64,000 nucleotides of DNA from Chloroflexi bacterium CFX6 (GTDB taxonomy: Bacteria > Chloroflexota > Anaerolineae > Anaerolineales > Villigracilaceae): positions 1 through 64,000 of the forward strand of contig SZPG01000031.1 in the NCBI GenBank assembly GCA_030263595.1, in the 5' to 3' direction. The notes under the pieces were generated by a model, which was not told the DNA's origin, made no database searches, and worked only from the letters and a program-made list of their open reading frames with translations. Made by a program: the position numbers and the translations under genes. Below are positions 63,453-64,000 of the stretch, piece after piece (within the stretch, counting starts at the first letter, position 1; each line of letters starts with the position of its first letter).

Positions 63453-64000
63453 ATGAAACGGATCATACCCGCAGCATTGATCCTGACCTTCGCAATGCTG
63501 GCGTGCCAGTTGACGGAAATCCCGTCTCTTTCCCCGCCGGAATCTGGTCCGGCAATCCAGACCGTTCCCTCCCCGCAGCCTGTCCCCGCCAACCCGATCC
63601 CGCTCGACGGATCGCTCAGTTCGTTATATCAGCGGGTGATCCCCGGCGTCGTCTCCATCCGCACGGATGCGGGACAAGGCTCCGGCTTTGTGTACGACGA
63701 CCAGGGTCACATCGTCACGAATCAGCACGTCGTCGAAGGCGCAAGTACGGTGGAGGTCGCCTTCTCTTCGGGATCTAAGGCGTACGGCACGGTCATCGGC
63801 TCGGACAACGACGCGGACATCGCCGTCGTTAAAGTGGACGCGCCGGCCGGGGAATTTCATCCCCTGCCCCTCGGCGACTCGAAAACGCTCCAGGTCGGTC
63901 AGACCGTGGTAGCCATCGGCAACCCGTTCGGCTTGAGCGGCACGATGACGCTGGGCATCGTCTCCGGGCTGGGACGCACGCAGCCCGCATCGCAGGCGGC
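63453..64000 (+). CDS. HtrA/DegP-type serine protease, lipoprotein, 5' part
   Basis: AGGAG lies nine bases before the ATG. A lipoprotein signal (MKRIIPAALILTFAMLACQ) precedes a Pro/Ser linker, then the trypsin-like domain: VIPGVVSIRTDAGQGSGFVY, IVTNQHVVEG with the catalytic His, NDADIAVVKVD with the catalytic Asp, and VVAIGNPFGLSGTMTLGIVS. The catalytic Ser and any PDZ domain fall beyond the window. Protein quality control at the outer membrane face; cut by the window end. Confidence 0.93.
   Translation, partial: MKRIIPAALILTFAMLACQLTEIPSLSPPESGPAIQTVPSPQPVPANPIPLDGSLSSLYQRVIPGVVSIRTDAGQGSGFVYDDQGHIVTNQHVVEGASTVEVAFSSGSKAYGTVIGSDNDADIAVVKVDAPAGEFHPLPLGDSKTLQVGQTVVAIGNPFGLSGTMTLGIVSGLGRTQPASQA

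Overview
The window looks like a chromosomal segment of a GC-rich, uncultured-type Chloroflexota bacterium, most likely Anaerolineae. The basis is inference from several signs: Thr-Pro rich linkers in many membrane proteins, a split methylmalonyl-CoA mutase catalytic chain, an F420-type oxidoreductase, paired RodZ-like helix-turn-helix domains, TATAAT boxes placed 6-12 bases before start codons (leaderless or nearly leaderless genes), and a very high load of short palindromic and tandem repeats. Both edges cut genes: an IS110 transposase tail at the left, an HtrA-type protease at the right.

Layout. 0-8 kb: an IS110 end that interrupts a membrane protein gene, an Asp/Asn-repeat lipoprotein, an FHA/winged-helix regulator divergent from a Ser/Thr kinase, a membrane-anchored GH3 protein, a glycerophosphodiester phosphodiesterase and an AAA ATPase. 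8-18 kb: GT2 glycosyltransferase, ECF sigma factor/DegV operon, uvrA with a large in-frame repeat, a ketopantoate-reductase-like enzyme, a structured leader RNA with a terminator before a thioredoxin-like gene, and cstA. 18.9-22.8 kb: an unusual cluster of two different ArsA/Get3-like ATPases with three paralogous small proteins and an SDR. 22.8-33.4 kb: murJ, membrane proteins, two hairpin-repeat arrays, rimO, RodZ-like regulator, rplI, CYTH protein and others. 34-37 kb: three toxin-antitoxin-like modules, each followed by copies of one decayed repeat, plus two near-identical 95-bp hairpin elements. 37-45 kb: methylmalonyl-CoA mutase, then a locus with a secreted/membrane protein ending in a Cys-Ala repeat, a REP-associated transposase with its REP palindromes, a frameshifted PqqD/radical SAM/SPASM gene, a radical SAM pseudoenzyme and a frameshifted methyltransferase. 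46.3-49.2 kb: one AT-richer 976-residue metallophosphoesterase/STAND-like NTPase, a candidate defence gene. 49.2-64 kb: phosphatase, lepB, tRNA-Glu, GNAT protein, a PP2C-like membrane protein, a GAF/GGDEF diguanylate cyclase convergent with a DksA-zinc-finger/SpoIIE phosphatase, methyltransferase divergent from Elp3, DnaJ-like chaperone, HtrA protease.

Strongest leads: (1) the double ArsA-like ATPase plus small-protein cluster; (2) the Cys-Ala tail protein with neighbouring RiPP-type radical SAM genes; (3) the metallophosphoesterase/STAND gene; (4) the structured leader RNA at 15.4-15.6 kb; and (5) a genome-level habit of short palindromes and tandem repeats sitting in frame inside core genes (uvrA, rimO, methylmalonyl-CoA mutase, Elp3, radical SAM, methyltransferase, SDR, thioredoxin-like), which suggests repeat elements that survive as translated loops.
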